DNA of 32,076 bases, from assembly GCA_963830775.1 (NCBI GenBank), contig CAWHNT010000041.1, positions 1-32,076 of the forward strand. Direction: 5' to 3'. Every line of letters begins with the position of its first letter. Positions within the stretch are counted from its first letter, which is position 1. A program made the position numbers and the translations under genes. The notes under the pieces were generated by a model. The model made no database searches, was not told the DNA's origin, and saw only the letters and a program-made list of their open reading frames with translations. Below are positions 23,770-31,764 of the stretch, one piece after another. This DNA comes from CAWHNT01 sp963830775. Its GTDB lineage: Bacteria > Pseudomonadota > Alphaproteobacteria > Geminicoccales > Geminicoccaceae.

Positions 23770-23786
23770 TGCTGGGTTCGTTCGGG
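23770..23786 (+). repeat. 17 bp direct repeat, copy 2
   Basis: This is an exact second copy of TGCTGGGTTCGTTCGGG from 23636-23652. It could be a remnant of a small duplicated noncoding element; no function is seen. Confidence 0.6.
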
Positions 23787-23912
23787 CGCAGGCCCGCTCG
23801 GGTTCCTTTCCTGAACTCTCGGATTGGCGTAACCCGGCCTGACTGCATCCGTGCAAACCTCGATCCGCATCGCACAAGACTCTTATCCTATCCGATACAC
23901 CGGCGCCGTACA

Positions 23913-24013
23913 ACCTGACGCCCTCGGGCAGGGTCCGGACGCATGACCCGGAACGGGTCGGCAGCCCGGGCGTTGGGTCCATAAGGTTCGGCACCCCGGT
24001 CGCTCCGACCGGG
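23913..24013 (+). promoter_or_regulatory. Structured leader upstream of a 22-codon ORF
   Basis: Three nested or adjacent helices are visible. ACCTGACGCCC (23913-23923) pairs with GGGCGTTGGGT (23968-23978) over 11 bp with two wobbles. Inside it, GACCCG-GAA-CGGGTC (23945-23959) forms a hairpin. Just downstream, CCCGGTCG-CTC-CGACCGGG (23995-24013) forms an 8 bp stem. The ribosome-binding site of the short ORF follows 18 bases later. The segment could be an untranslated regulatory leader or part of a small RNA. In GC-rich DNA such stems also arise by chance. Confidence 0.4.
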
Positions 24014-24044
24014 CCCCGATCACGATCAGACGGAGGGGAATGTT

Positions 24045-24113
24045 ATGTTCAAGCTCCTGCGCAACCTCGCAATCCTGCGCTACGTCGTCCGCCGGTTCGG
24101 TCGGCGCGCATAG
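24045..24113 (+). CDS. 22-residue cationic small protein (candidate)
   Basis: The ORF codes for 22 residues beginning MFKLLRNLAILRYVVRR, then a Phe-Gly-Arg-Arg-Ala tail and TAG. It has seven basic and no acidic residues, interleaved with Leu, Ile and Val, so it would form an amphipathic or membrane-binding helix. ATG at 24045 is preceded by GGAGGGG at good distance, one of the best ribosome-binding sites in the window. A strong intrinsic terminator follows at 24176-24207, which supports a dedicated transcript. Function is unknown: a membrane-active small protein, a type I toxin-like peptide or a leader peptide are all possible. No homologue was checked. Confidence 0.5.
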   Translation: MFKLLRNLAILRYVVRRFGRRA

Positions 24114-24175
24114 CGCCCGTCAGGCCCCTCTCGCGTGAGCGGCGGGCGGGGCCACCATCAATCAAGATTGCCGAC

Positions 24176-24207
24176 ACCTGCGCTTGCCCTCGGCAGGCGC
24201 AGGTTTT
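24176..24207 (+). terminator. Strong intrinsic terminator after the 22-codon ORF
   Basis: ACCTGCGCTTGCC (24176-24188), loop CTC, and GGCAGGCGCAGGT (24192-24204) form a fully paired 13 bp stem with one G-U pair, followed by TTTTCC. This is the clearest Rho-independent terminator in the window. It ends a plus-strand transcript before the restriction-modification gene. Confidence 0.85.
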
Positions 24208-24265
24208 CCGTTTGGCTGGCAAGTCCCGAGTGAGCCCGCCATAAGGGCTCGACGCATGCGACGCG

Positions 24266-24291
24266 GGTAGGCAAAGCCGCGTCTGCCTACC
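24266..24291 (+). promoter_or_regulatory. Inverted repeat just before the restriction-modification gene
   Basis: GGTAGGCA (24266-24273) and TGCCTACC (24284-24291) are perfect inverted 8-mers with a 10-base spacer, ending 9 bases before the ATG at 24301. The position would cover the ribosome-binding site as an mRNA hairpin, or serve as an operator for a dimeric regulator. Either could limit expression of a toxic nuclease; this is inference. Confidence 0.45.
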
Positions 24292-24300
24292 GGCCGGACG

Positions 24301-27061
24301 ATGACTCCCGATACCTTCATCGCGCGTTGGAAGCTCTCGACGCTGGGCGAGCGTCAGGCCGCCCAGCCGCATTTCCTCGACATGTGCGAGCTGCTGGACG
24401 AGCCCAAGCCCGCCGATGTCGATGTGAGCGGTGCCGACTACTGCTTCGAGAAGGGGGCGATCAAGACCTCGGGCCGGCGCGGCTGGTGCGACGTCTGGAA
24501 GAAAGGCCACTTCGCCTGGGAGTACAAGGGCAAGGGTGCCGACCTCAACGCCGCTCTGGCACAGCTTCAGCAATATGCCCTGGCCCTCGACAACCCGCCG
24601 CTGCTCGTCGCCTGCGACCTCGAGCGCTTCCTGATCGTCACCAACTGGACCAACACCGTCTCGCGCCGGATCGAGCTGCGCATCGAGCAGCTGGTCGAGC
24701 CCAGGCACCGCGAGACCCTGAAGTGGGTCCTCTCCGAGCCGGACCGGCTGAAGCCGGGCCTGACCCGGCAGACGGTGACGGCCGAGGCAGCAGCCGCCTT
24801 CGCGGAGCTCGCCCGCGACCTGCGCGCCCGCGGGCACCATCCCGAGCACGTCGCCAGGTTCCTAATCCGGCTCGTCTTCTGCATGTTCGCGCAGAATATC
24901 GGCCTGCTCCAGAACCGGATGCTGACCCGGATGCTGGAGGAGGCCCTGCGGGCACCGGACGAATCGCAGGCGCTGGCCGAGGACCTATTCCGGGTGATGG
25001 CCAAGGGCGGTCGCCTCGGCATGGAGCGCGTGCTCTATTTCGACGGCGGCCTCTTCGACACCGAGGCCGGCCTTCCCATGGCGCTGCCCATGGACCGACC
25101 GCAGATCCGCGCCGCCCTCGACGCCGCTGCCAAGGACTGGGCCGAGATCGATCCCTCGATCATGGGCACGCTCTTCGTCCAGGGTCTCGACCCCAAGCGG
25201 ATGGAGGACCTGTTCCGCACGGCTGGCTCGCGCGACCTGGGCTCGGTCACCTTCCGCAAGTCGTTCGAGCAGTACACCGACCCCGACACGATCATGAAGA
25301 TCATCAAGCCCGTCATCCAGCGCCCGCTGGAGGCGGAGTGGGCCCAGACCCGCGGTCCGGATCGAGGCCGCCCTTGCCAACGTCAGGGGCCGCGCCGCTG
25401 CCAAAGCCCATGCCGAGGCCAAGAGCCTGCACCGGGCCTTCGTGGACCGGCTGAGTCGCTTCCGTGTCCTCGACCCTGCCTGCGGATCCGGCAATTTCCT
25501 CTTCCTGGCACTCCAGACACTCAAGGACATCGAGCACCGCTCCAACCTCGAGGTCCAGGCACTGGGTCTCGACGCCGAGCTGCTCCTGCATGTCGGCCCC
25601 CACCAGCTCCTGGGTCTGGAGCTCAACCCGTTCGCGGTCCAGCTTGCCCGAGCCTCGGTCTGGATCGGCGAGCTGCAATGGCTTCGCCGCCACGCCTTCC
25701 CGATCGACCGCCAGCCTATCCTCCGCCCGCTCGACACCATCGAGCGCCGCGACGCCCTCCTGAACGAGGATGGCAGCGAAGCGAGCTGGCCCGAGGCCGA
25801 CGTGATCGTCGGCAATCCGCCATTCCTCGGCGGTAAGCGTCTGTTAACGGAATTGGGCGATACTTACGTCCACACCCTCTTTGACACCTATGACGGCGAG
25901 GTGCCGCGCGAGGCTGATCTCGTCTGCTACTGGTTCGCCAAGGCCCGCCAGGAGATCGAGGCCGGGCACTGCGCCCGTGCCGGGCTCGTGGCGACCAACT
26001 CGATCCGCGGCGGCGCCAACCGCAAGGTGCTGGATCGGATTTCCGAGCGGCTGGCGATCGTCGATGCCTGGGACGACGAGCCTTGGACGCTGGACGGCGC
26101 CGCGGTCCGGGTATCGCTCGTTTCCTTCGCGCAGGCTGGCGAGGGAACTGCAAGCGAGGTCCGGCTCGACGGCTTGCCGGCCGACCGGATCAACCCCGAC
26201 CTGACCATGGGCGGCGTCGGTCGTGTCGATCTCACGAAGGCTGTTCGCCTCAGGGAGAACCTCGGCGTCGCCTTCATGGGTGATACGAAAGGCGGCGCCT
26301 TCGACATCCCCGGCGAGCTTGCCCGCCAATGGCTCAAGGCCCCACTCAACCCCAACGGCCGCCCCAACAGTGATGTCCTTCGTCCGTGGGCCAATGGCCT
26401 CGACGTCACCCGCCGCTGGCGTGACATGTGGATCATCGACTTTGGCCTGCAACTCACGGAACAGAAGGCTGCACTCTACGAGCTACCTTTCCAGTTCGCC
26501 GTCAATCACATCCGACCTGAGCGTGTCGCTCGCCAGGAACGAGGTTACGCGCAGAAATGGTGGCAGCATGAGCGGCCACGGCCCGAGATGTGGGCGCAAC
26601 TTGCTGGACACTGCTACTATCTTGCTACTCCGCGAGTTGCAGAACATCGCCTCTTCGTTCGGCTCTCGGTTTCGGTTGTACCGGACAGCGCGCTTATCGT
26701 CACTGCGCGCAACGACGACCTCGCTCTCGGACTCCTTCAGTCACATTGGCACGCAATTTGGTCTTTGAGGCTGGGCACCAGCTTGGAGGATCGACCGCGC
26801 TACACCCCCTCTACTACCTTCGAAACCTTTCCATTTCCCGACGCTTGGCGCCGCATGTCGCGATTGCAGCTTACGCCGCGGATCCTCGCGCGCTCCGGCT
26901 CGCGCAAGCCGCATCCAAGCTTAACCAGCTACGAGAGAACTGGCTCAACCCACCCGACCTTGTGGAACGCGTGCCCGAGGTCGTGCCGGATTATCCCGAC
27001 CGCCTTCTGCCGATGACCGAGGAGGCGGCCAAGGAGCTGAAGCGCCGGACGCTGACCAACC
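24301..27061 (+). pseudogene. MmeI-like type IIL restriction-methyltransferase, 5' part, interrupted by IS66 element
   Basis: MmeI-type enzymes join nuclease, SAM-dependent adenine methyltransferase and target recognition in one chain. The N-terminal nuclease site is present as GWCDVWKKGHFAWEYKGKG, that is D-x9-E-x-K. A helical spacer leads to motif I VLDPACGSGNFLFLAL (near 25470) and motif IV DVIVGNPPFLGG (near 25800). The recognition region then has ARAGLVATNSIRGGANRK, AFMGDTKGGAFDIPGELARQ, CYYLATPRVAEHRLF and YTPSTTFETFPFP. The chain ends abruptly after ELKRRTLTN at the IS66 insertion (27061/27062), and its last 52 codons lie at 31081-31236. Frame changes near 25355 and 26850 may be sequence errors. 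The methyltransferase part survives, but stability without the C-terminus is uncertain. BREX PglX was considered and is less similar. Confidence 0.85.
27054..27061 (+). repeat. 8 bp target duplication, left copy (IS66)
   Basis: GACCAACC here is repeated at 31074-31081, directly flanking the IS66-family element. Eight bases is the usual IS66 duplication length. Removing one copy with the element restores the restriction-modification reading frame. Confidence 0.9.
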
Positions 27062-27139
27062 GTAAGCGTCCTCCACACCCCCTGACTGGCTCGGGCGGAG
27101 CTGGCCTGCTCCACTGAGCGCTGGTTTGCGGACGGTTGG

Positions 27140-27143
27140 GGCG
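27140..27143 (+). repeat. 4 bp target duplication, left copy (IS701)
   Basis: GGCG precedes the left IS701 inverted repeat and is found again at 28629-28632 after the right one. Four bases is the usual duplication for IS701-family elements. GGCG is common in GC-rich DNA, so the match alone is weak. Confidence 0.6.
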
Positions 27144-28628
27144 TACTACCGTGTCATAAGCTAAGCTTTGTGCTATCTCGCCCGGAGCGGCAGCATGAGG
27201 CGGGTGGAAGATGGCGGACTGGGAGGAGCGGTTCGGGAGCTACGTCGAGCTCCTGGGCGGGGCGCTGGGCCACGCGGACCGGCGCGGGCCGCTGCGGGCC
27301 TACGCGACCGGCCTGCTGCTGCCTGGCGAGCGCAAGAGCGTCGAGCCGATGGCCGCCCGGGTCGCGCCGTTTCGGGTGGGTGCGGCGCACCAGTCCCTGC
27401 ACCACTTCGTAGCCAAGGCGGCCTGGGATGATGCAGCCGTGCTGACGGCGGTGCGCGGCCACGTGCTGCCGGCGATCATGGCGCATGGACCGATCCGAGC
27501 CTGGATCGTGGACGACACCGGCCTGCCGAAGAAGGGCAGGCTTTCGGTCGGGGTGGCCCGGCAGTACTGCGGCCAGATCGGCAAGCAGGACAACTGCCAG
27601 GTGGCGGTAACCCTCTCGGTGGCCAACGAGCAGGCGAGCCTGCCGATCGCCTACCGGCTTTACCTGCCCGAGACCTGGGCCGCTGATCCGGCGCGACGCG
27701 CGATGGCGGGCGTGCCTGAGGAGGTGGAGTTTCGGACCAAGCCCGAGATCGCGCTGGGGCAGATCCGGCAGGCGGTGGCGGACGGCGTGCTGCGGGGCGT
27801 GGTGGTCACCGACGCCGGGTACGGCAACGACACCGGCTTCCGCGACGGCGTCACCGCCCTGGGCATCCCCTACGTGGCCGGCATCCAGGGCTCGACCACC
27901 TTGTGGGCGCCCGGCACGGGACCGTTGCCGGCCAAGCCTTGGAGCGGCAGGGGCCGGCCGCCCAAGCTGCTGCGGCGCGGCCCCGAGCACCAGCCGCTCG
28001 CGGCCGAAGGGTTGGCGATGGCGCTGCCCGCGGGCGCGTGGCAGGCCGTGCGTTGGCGCGAGGGCACGACCGGCGCCCTCGCCTCGCGCTTCGCCGCCGT
28101 CCGGGTCCGGCCGGCGCATCGCGACATGGACCGGGCCGAGCCACGGGCGGAGGAATGGCTCCTGGTGGAGTGGCCCGAGGGCGGGAAGGAGCCGACCAAG
28201 TACTGGCTCTCGACCCTGCCCGGGATGATGGCAATCGGGGAGCTGGTCGCGACCGCCAAGCTGCGTTGGCGGATCGAGCGCGACTTCGAGGAGCTGAAGC
28301 AGGAGATCGGCCTGGGCCACTTCGAGGGCCGGGGCTGGCGCGGCTTCCACCACCATGCCTCCTTGTGCATCGCGGCCTACGGATTCCTCGTGGCCGAGCG
28401 CTGTCGCTTTTCCCCTGGAGGGCAGCCCCGGCTCAGGGCCCCCGAGCGGCCGGCCGACTACCGGCCTCGGGGCTCGCCTGATCCGGCCCGAGCGGCACAG
28501 CCCCACCTCCATCGCTACCTTGCGCCGGCGCCTCGCCCTCGCGCTCATGGGCGGCCTGCCGCGATGTCCCTGCTGCCTGCGAGCTTTCCGGCGGCCACAC
28601 CGATCAATCAACTTATGACACGGTAGTA
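27144..28628 (+). mobile_element. IS701-family insertion sequence nested in the IS66 element
   Basis: The 17 bp ends TACTACCGTGTCATAAG (27144-27160) and its exact reverse complement (28612-28628) bound a 1485 bp element holding one transposase gene. It inserted into the IS66 left end, about 80 bp from the terminus and just upstream of tnpA, so it is the younger insertion. Perfect inverted repeats suggest recent movement. Confidence 0.9.
27211..28618 (+). CDS. IS701-family transposase (one frameshift near the C-terminus)
   Basis: This DDE transposase moves the IS701 element. It shows AWIVDDTGLPKKGRLSVGVA with the first catalytic Asp, RQYCGQIGKQDNCQVAVTLS, LPIAYRLYLPETWAADPARR, GVVVTDAGYGNDTGFRDGV with the second Asp, and RWRIERDFEELKQEIGLGHF with the catalytic Glu. 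ATG at 27211 opens the 460-470 residue protein. Near 28480 the frame must change to reach the family-typical SPTSIATLRRRLALALMG and a cysteine-containing end with stop at 28616-28618; in the original frame it runs to 28626. The catalytic core is intact, so activity is possible if the shift is a sequence error. Confidence 0.9.
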
Positions 28629-28632
28629 GGCG
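28629..28632 (+). repeat. 4 bp target duplication, right copy (IS701)
   Basis: GGCG follows the right inverted repeat and matches 27140-27143. Deleting 27144-28632 would rebuild the uninterrupted IS66 left region. Confidence 0.6.
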
Positions 28633-28638
28633 GCAGCT

Positions 28639-29052
28639 TTGCAGCAAAGAGCGCAGCTTTTATTGGCGTCACGGCGGAAGACCGTCGAGCGGCTGGAGGT
28701 CATGGCGGGCCCCACGGGCCGGCGCAGCTGGCCGGACGCGGTCAAGGCCCGGATCGTGGTGGAGTCGTTCGCGGCGGGTGTCCGGGTGGTCGATGTCGCG
28801 CGGCGGCACGGGGTGGCGCCGCAGCAGGTGACGACCTGGCGGCGCCAGGCACGCCGGGGCACCCTGGCGTTGCCGGCCGAGAGCCAGCTCGACTTTGCCG
28901 CCCTGGTGCTGGACGAGCCTCCGGCACCGCTATCGGCCAAGGTTCCGGCACCGATCGAGATCGAGGCGGGCGGGGTGACCGTCCGGCTTACCGGCGACTG
29001 TCCGGCGGCACGGGTGGCGGAGATCGCCATCGCACTTCGCGCCAGCACATGA
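28639..29052 (+). CDS. tnpA: IS66 accessory protein TnpA (helix-turn-helix)
   Basis: This small IS66 helper protein of 137 residues or fewer has a helix-turn-helix: RRSWPDAVKARIVVESFAAG then VDVARRHGVAPQQVTTWRRQ, as in IS3/IS66 Orf1 proteins. The family usually starts near TVERLEVMAGPTGRR. Here the first start is TTG at 28639, only 11 bp past the IS701 end, so the nested insertion may have removed the native promoter or start region. ATG at 28702 (VMAGP) is an alternative. The TGA overlaps the tnpB ATG. Confidence 0.85.
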   Translation: MQQRAQLLLASRRKTVERLEVMAGPTGRRSWPDAVKARIVVESFAAGVRVVDVARRHGVAPQQVTTWRRQARRGTLALPAESQLDFAALVLDEPPAPLSAKVPAPIEIEAGGVTVRLTGDCPAARVAEIAIALRAST

Positions 29053-29405
29053 TCGTCCCTGCCGACGCGGTCCGGGTGGTGATCGCCACCCGGCCGGTCG
29101 ACTTCCGGCGCGGCCACGACAGCCTGGCGGCCCTGGCGCAGAGCCAGCTCGGCCTCGACCCGCATTCGGGGGTGATCGTGGTGTTCCGCTCCAAGCGCGG
29201 CGACCGGATCAAGAGCCTGGTCTTCGACGGGACCGGCCTGGTCCTGGTCTACAAGAGGCTCGAGCAGGGGCGGTTTGCCTGGCCGGCGATCCGCGACGGG
29301 GTCATGCGGCTGTCGCGGGCCCAGTTCGAAGCACTGTTCGACGGGCTCGAGTGGCAGCGGGTCCATGGCCCGCGGCGGGTGCGCCGGCCGACCGCGGCGG
29401 AGTGA
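29049..29405 (+). CDS. tnpB: IS66 accessory protein TnpB
   Basis: This 118-residue IS66 Orf2 protein is required for transposition by a mechanism still unclear. It contains the family blocks VRVVIATRPVDFRRGHDSLA, GVIVVFRSKRGDRIKSLVFD, GTGLVLVYKRLEQGRFAWP and LSRAQFEALFDGLEWQRVH. Its ATGA overlap with tnpA and short gap to tnpC match the normal IS66 order. The sequence is intact. Confidence 0.93.
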   Translation: MIVPADAVRVVIATRPVDFRRGHDSLAALAQSQLGLDPHSGVIVVFRSKRGDRIKSLVFDGTGLVLVYKRLEQGRFAWPAIRDGVMRLSRAQFEALFDGLEWQRVHGPRRVRRPTAAE

Positions 29406-29449
29406 CTCATCCCGGGTGGGAGAGCGCCACCGCTGCCGCAGCAGGCGGT

Positions 29450-31045
29450 ATGCTCGCCTCCATGGCCGCTCCCGAGGAGATCGACCTCACCGCCCTGCCG
29501 GCCCCGGCGCTGTGTGCTCTCATCGAGGCCGAGCGCACAGCCCGTCGCGCGCTCGAGCAGGAGGTTGCAGCCCTTGCCGAGCAGAACCGGCGGCTCGAGC
29601 ATCTGGTGCGGGAGTTCCGGCAGGCGCTGCACGGGCGCAAGTCGGAGAAGCTGGGCGCGGATGAGCGGCAGCTCGTCCTCGAGGACCTCGAGACCGCGGT
29701 GGCGGAGGTCGAGACAGCCAGGGCCGCCGCTGGCGCCGGCCGGTCGGGCCCTCGCCCCGAGGCTGCCCCGGTCAAGCGCCTTCTCGGCCGGCTGCCGCAG
29801 GAGCTGCCACGCCTGGAGCGCGTCATCGAGCCCGCGAGCAGGCTTTGCCCCTGCGGCTGCGGGGAGATGACCCGGATCGGGGAAGACCGCAGCGAGCGGC
29901 TCGACATTACCCCGGCCCAGTTCCGGGTGGTGGTGACCATCCGGCCGAAATATGCCTGCCGCCGCTGCGCCGGTGCTGTGACCCAGGCCGCGGCACCTGC
30001 CCACCTGATCGAGGGAGCTCTGCCCACCGAGGCGCTGCTGGCCCACGTCCTGGTCGCGAAATATGCCGATCATCTGCCTCTCTATCGCCAGGCGCAGATC
30101 TATGCCCGGGCCGGGCTCGAGCTTGGCCGCGGCGTGCTGGCCGATTGGGTCGGCAAGGCGGCGTTCCATCTGCGGCCGGTGGTCGACTGTCTCGCCTCGC
30201 AGCTGAAGGCCTCGGGCAAGCTGTTCATGGACGAGACCAGGGCCCCGGTGCTCGATCCCGGCCGCGGTGCCACCAAGACCGGCTATCTTTGGGCCCTGGC
30301 GCGCGACGACCGCCGCTGGGGCGGCGCCGATCCGCCCGGTGTCGTCTACTTCTATGCGCCAGGCCGTGGTGCACAGCATGCTGAGGCAATGCTCGCCGGC
30401 TTCATCGGCGTGCTGCAGGTCGACGGCTACGCCGTCTACAAGACCCTTGCCGGCAAGCGTTCCGCCGACGCGCCGCTGACGCTGGCCCACTGCTGGGCAC
30501 ATGGGCGGCGGGAGCTGCGGGCGCTGTTCGACCAGGATGCCTCGCCCATCGCCGAGGAAGGCCTGCGCCGGATCGCCGAGCTCTACCGGATCGAGGCCTT
30601 GATCGTGGGCCAGTCGCCCGAGCGGCGCCGGGCCGTGCGGCAGGAGCGGACCAAGCCCCTGGTCCTGGCGTTCGGCGCCTGGCTGGCCGAGGCTCGCTCG
30701 AAGCTGTCGCGGAAGTCCCGCGCTGGTAAGAAGCTTGCCTACTTCGCCCATCACTGGCAGGGCCTGCAGCTGTTCCTCGACGACGGCCGGGTCGAGATCG
30801 ACACCAATCCTGTCGAGAATCGCATCCGGCCTCTGGTCCTCACGCGCAAGAACGCGCTGTTCGCCGGCCACGATGAAGGTGCCAGGAACTGGGGCCGCAT
30901 CGCCTCGCTGATCGAGACCGCCAAGATGAACGGCATCGAGCCAGCCGCCTACCTGACCGCCACCCTCGAGGCGATCGCCCGCGGCCACCCAAACAGCCGC
31001 CTCCACGAGCTCTTGCCCTGGGCCGCCAAGCCAGCGTCAAGCTGA
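29450..31045 (+). CDS. tnpC: IS66-family transposase TnpC
   Basis: This 531-residue DDE transposase has an N-terminal coiled coil and basic segment (LEHLVREFRQALHGRKSEKL), a zinc-binding motif around RLCPCGCGEMTRIGEDRSER and KYACRRCAGAVTQ, then the catalytic domain. That domain contains GKLFMDETRAPVLDPGRG (first Asp), IGVLQVDGYAVYKTLAGKR (second Asp), HCWAHGRRELRALFDQD and VEIDTNPVENRIRPLVLTRK with the Glu in NPVEN. ATG at 29450 is chosen, 44 bp after tnpB; ATG at 29462 is possible. The frame is intact, so the transposase should be functional. Confidence 0.95.
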   Translation: MLASMAAPEEIDLTALPAPALCALIEAERTARRALEQEVAALAEQNRRLEHLVREFRQALHGRKSEKLGADERQLVLEDLETAVAEVETARAAAGAGRSGPRPEAAPVKRLLGRLPQELPRLERVIEPASRLCPCGCGEMTRIGEDRSERLDITPAQFRVVVTIRPKYACRRCAGAVTQAAAPAHLIEGALPTEALLAHVLVAKYADHLPLYRQAQIYARAGLELGRGVLADWVGKAAFHLRPVVDCLASQLKASGKLFMDETRAPVLDPGRGATKTGYLWALARDDRRWGGADPPGVVYFYAPGRGAQHAEAMLAGFIGVLQVDGYAVYKTLAGKRSADAPLTLAHCWAHGRRELRALFDQDASPIAEEGLRRIAELYRIEALIVGQSPERRRAVRQERTKPLVLAFGAWLAEARSKLSRKSRAGKKLAYFAHHWQGLQLFLDDGRVEIDTNPVENRIRPLVLTRKNALFAGHDEGARNWGRIASLIETAKMNGIEPAAYLTATLEAIARGHPNSRLHELLPWAAKPASS

Positions 31046-31073
31046 ACAACATAGGCGGGCCAGAGATCGCTAC

Positions 31074-31081
31074 GACCAACC
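31074..31081 (+). repeat. 8 bp target duplication, right copy (IS66)
   Basis: GACCAACC directly follows the right end of the IS66 element and equals 27054-27061. The restriction-modification gene resumes from within it in the original frame. Confidence 0.9.
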
Positions 31082-31236
31082 TCTACAACGAGCGGCCGCA
31101 ATGGCTGCTGGATGCCCATGGCGCGCTCGACGAGGCCGTGGCCGCCGCCTATGGCTGGCCCGCTGACCTGCCGGACAACGAGGTGCTGGCCCGCTTGCTG
31201 GCGCTCAACCAGGAACGGGCAGCGGCGGGGCGATGA
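31082..31236 (+). pseudogene. MmeI-like restriction-methyltransferase, severed 3' end
   Basis: Read from the duplication at 31081 the frame gives LYNERPQWLLDAHGALDEAV, then AAAYGWPADLPDNEVLARLL and ALNQERAAAGR with TGA at 31234. This is the standard ending of the family, where LYN-RP-WL and AAAYGWPADL follow the RRTLTN segment at which the 5' part stops at 27061. The fragment has no start codon or promoter of its own. It proves the gene was full length before the IS66 insertion and gives a precise excision model. Confidence 0.9.
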
Positions 31237-31257
31237 TCGGCAGGCGACCTTGCTAAG

Positions 31258-31273
31258 CCCCCAGGCGTGGGGG
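31258..31273 (+). terminator. Short hairpin after the restriction-modification gene
   Basis: CCCCCA (31258-31263), loop GGCG, TGGGGG (31268-31273) forms a 6 bp stem between the convergent restriction-modification remnant and vapC. There is no T-tract on either strand, so a role as a bidirectional terminator is only possible. Confidence 0.3.
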
Positions 31274-31344
31274 ATGCACCGCTCGGCGACAGGCCTCACA
31301 GGCGTAGGTGGGAGGCCCTGCCTGGGACCGGCAGGTAGGGCGTC

Positions 31345-31764
31345 TCATGGTAAGTCCCAGGGATCGATCACGGACACGCCGCAGCTGGCGAAGTCGCGGT
31401 CGCGAGTGGCGATGGCCGCGCCGTGCGCCAGCGCGATGGCGGCGATCATCCCATCTACCGGCAGGATGGGGTGTCCGGCCTGTCGGCGCTGCCGGGCGAT
31501 CGCGGCGTAGGCGGGGGCTGCCGCCGGGTCGAAGCTCAGCATCCGGCCGGCGAAATCCTCCTTGAACATCGCCTCCGCCTGCTCGGCCAGCGCCTGGCGG
31601 CGCTTGCCTTCCGGCAGGATGCCGATCCCGAACAGGATCTCGGCATAGGAGATGCTGCTGACATGGAGCGCCGCCGCTGGCTGGCTGGCCGTCCAGCGCA
31701 GGACCTTCTCCTCGGGCCGGGGCCGCATCAGCTCGGAGAGCACGTTGGTGTCGAGCAGGATCAC
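31345..31764 (-). CDS. vapC: PIN-domain toxin, VapC/FitB type
   Basis: This ribonuclease toxin belongs to the VapC/FitB group. The 139-residue protein shows the four acidic positions of the PIN active site: MILLDTNVLSELMRPRP at the N-terminus, the Glu in SSISYAEILFGIGILPEGK, the Asp in HPILPVDGMIAAIALAHGA and the Asp in AIATRDRDFASCGVSVIDPW. ISYAEILFGI and the ILP-GKRR spacing are closest to FitB. ATG at 31764 overlaps the antitoxin stop by 4 bp, so both form one operon. It would cleave RNA when released from the antitoxin; the specific target is unknown. Confidence 0.93.
   Translation of the reverse strand: MILLDTNVLSELMRPRPEEKVLRWTASQPAAALHVSSISYAEILFGIGILPEGKRRQALAEQAEAMFKEDFAGRMLSFDPAAAPAYAAIARQRRQAGHPILPVDGMIAAIALAHGAAIATRDRDFASCGVSVIDPWDLP

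Larger units (their letters stand above)
23545..24044. other. 500 bp gene-poor region after argB
   Basis: No convincing protein, tRNA or CRISPR is present. The region holds a 17 bp direct repeat (23636 and 23770), an AT-richer patch around 23880-23895 (containing TATCC repeats that could include a -10 box), and a structured segment from 23913 leading into the 22-codon ORF. No terminator was recognised immediately after argB. Confidence 0.6.
27062..31073 (+). mobile_element. IS66-family insertion sequence, itself carrying an IS701 element
   Basis: The left end GTAAGCGTCC and the right end (reverse complement GTAGCGATCT) resemble the IS66 terminal GTAAGCG repeat with one gap. An 8 bp duplication flanks the element, and the full tnpA-tnpB-tnpC set lies inside. 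Without the inserted IS701 (1485 bp plus the 4 bp duplication) its length is about 2.52 kb, normal for IS66. The insertion removes the last 52 codons from the restriction-modification gene. Confidence 0.92.

Noticed and set aside
23636..23786. CRISPR array
   Set aside because: Only two 17 bp copies, 134 bp apart, with no cas genes.
23913..23980. Possible 4.5S (SRP) RNA, because of a GGAA-containing hairpin followed by GGCAGCC
   Set aside because: The conserved GGAAGG loop flank and AGCAGCC are not matched, and the stem pairs as CCCG-GAA-CGGG instead. It is kept only as a structured leader.
24301..27061. BREX PglX or DISARM methyltransferase
   Set aside because: No pgl/brx/drm partners are present, and the N-terminal D-x9-ExK nuclease motif together with the LYN-RP-WL/AAAYGWPADL ending fits MmeI-like enzymes better.
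27154..28647. 497-codon minus-strand open frame
   Set aside because: It mirrors the IS701 transposase and crosses both ends of the element.
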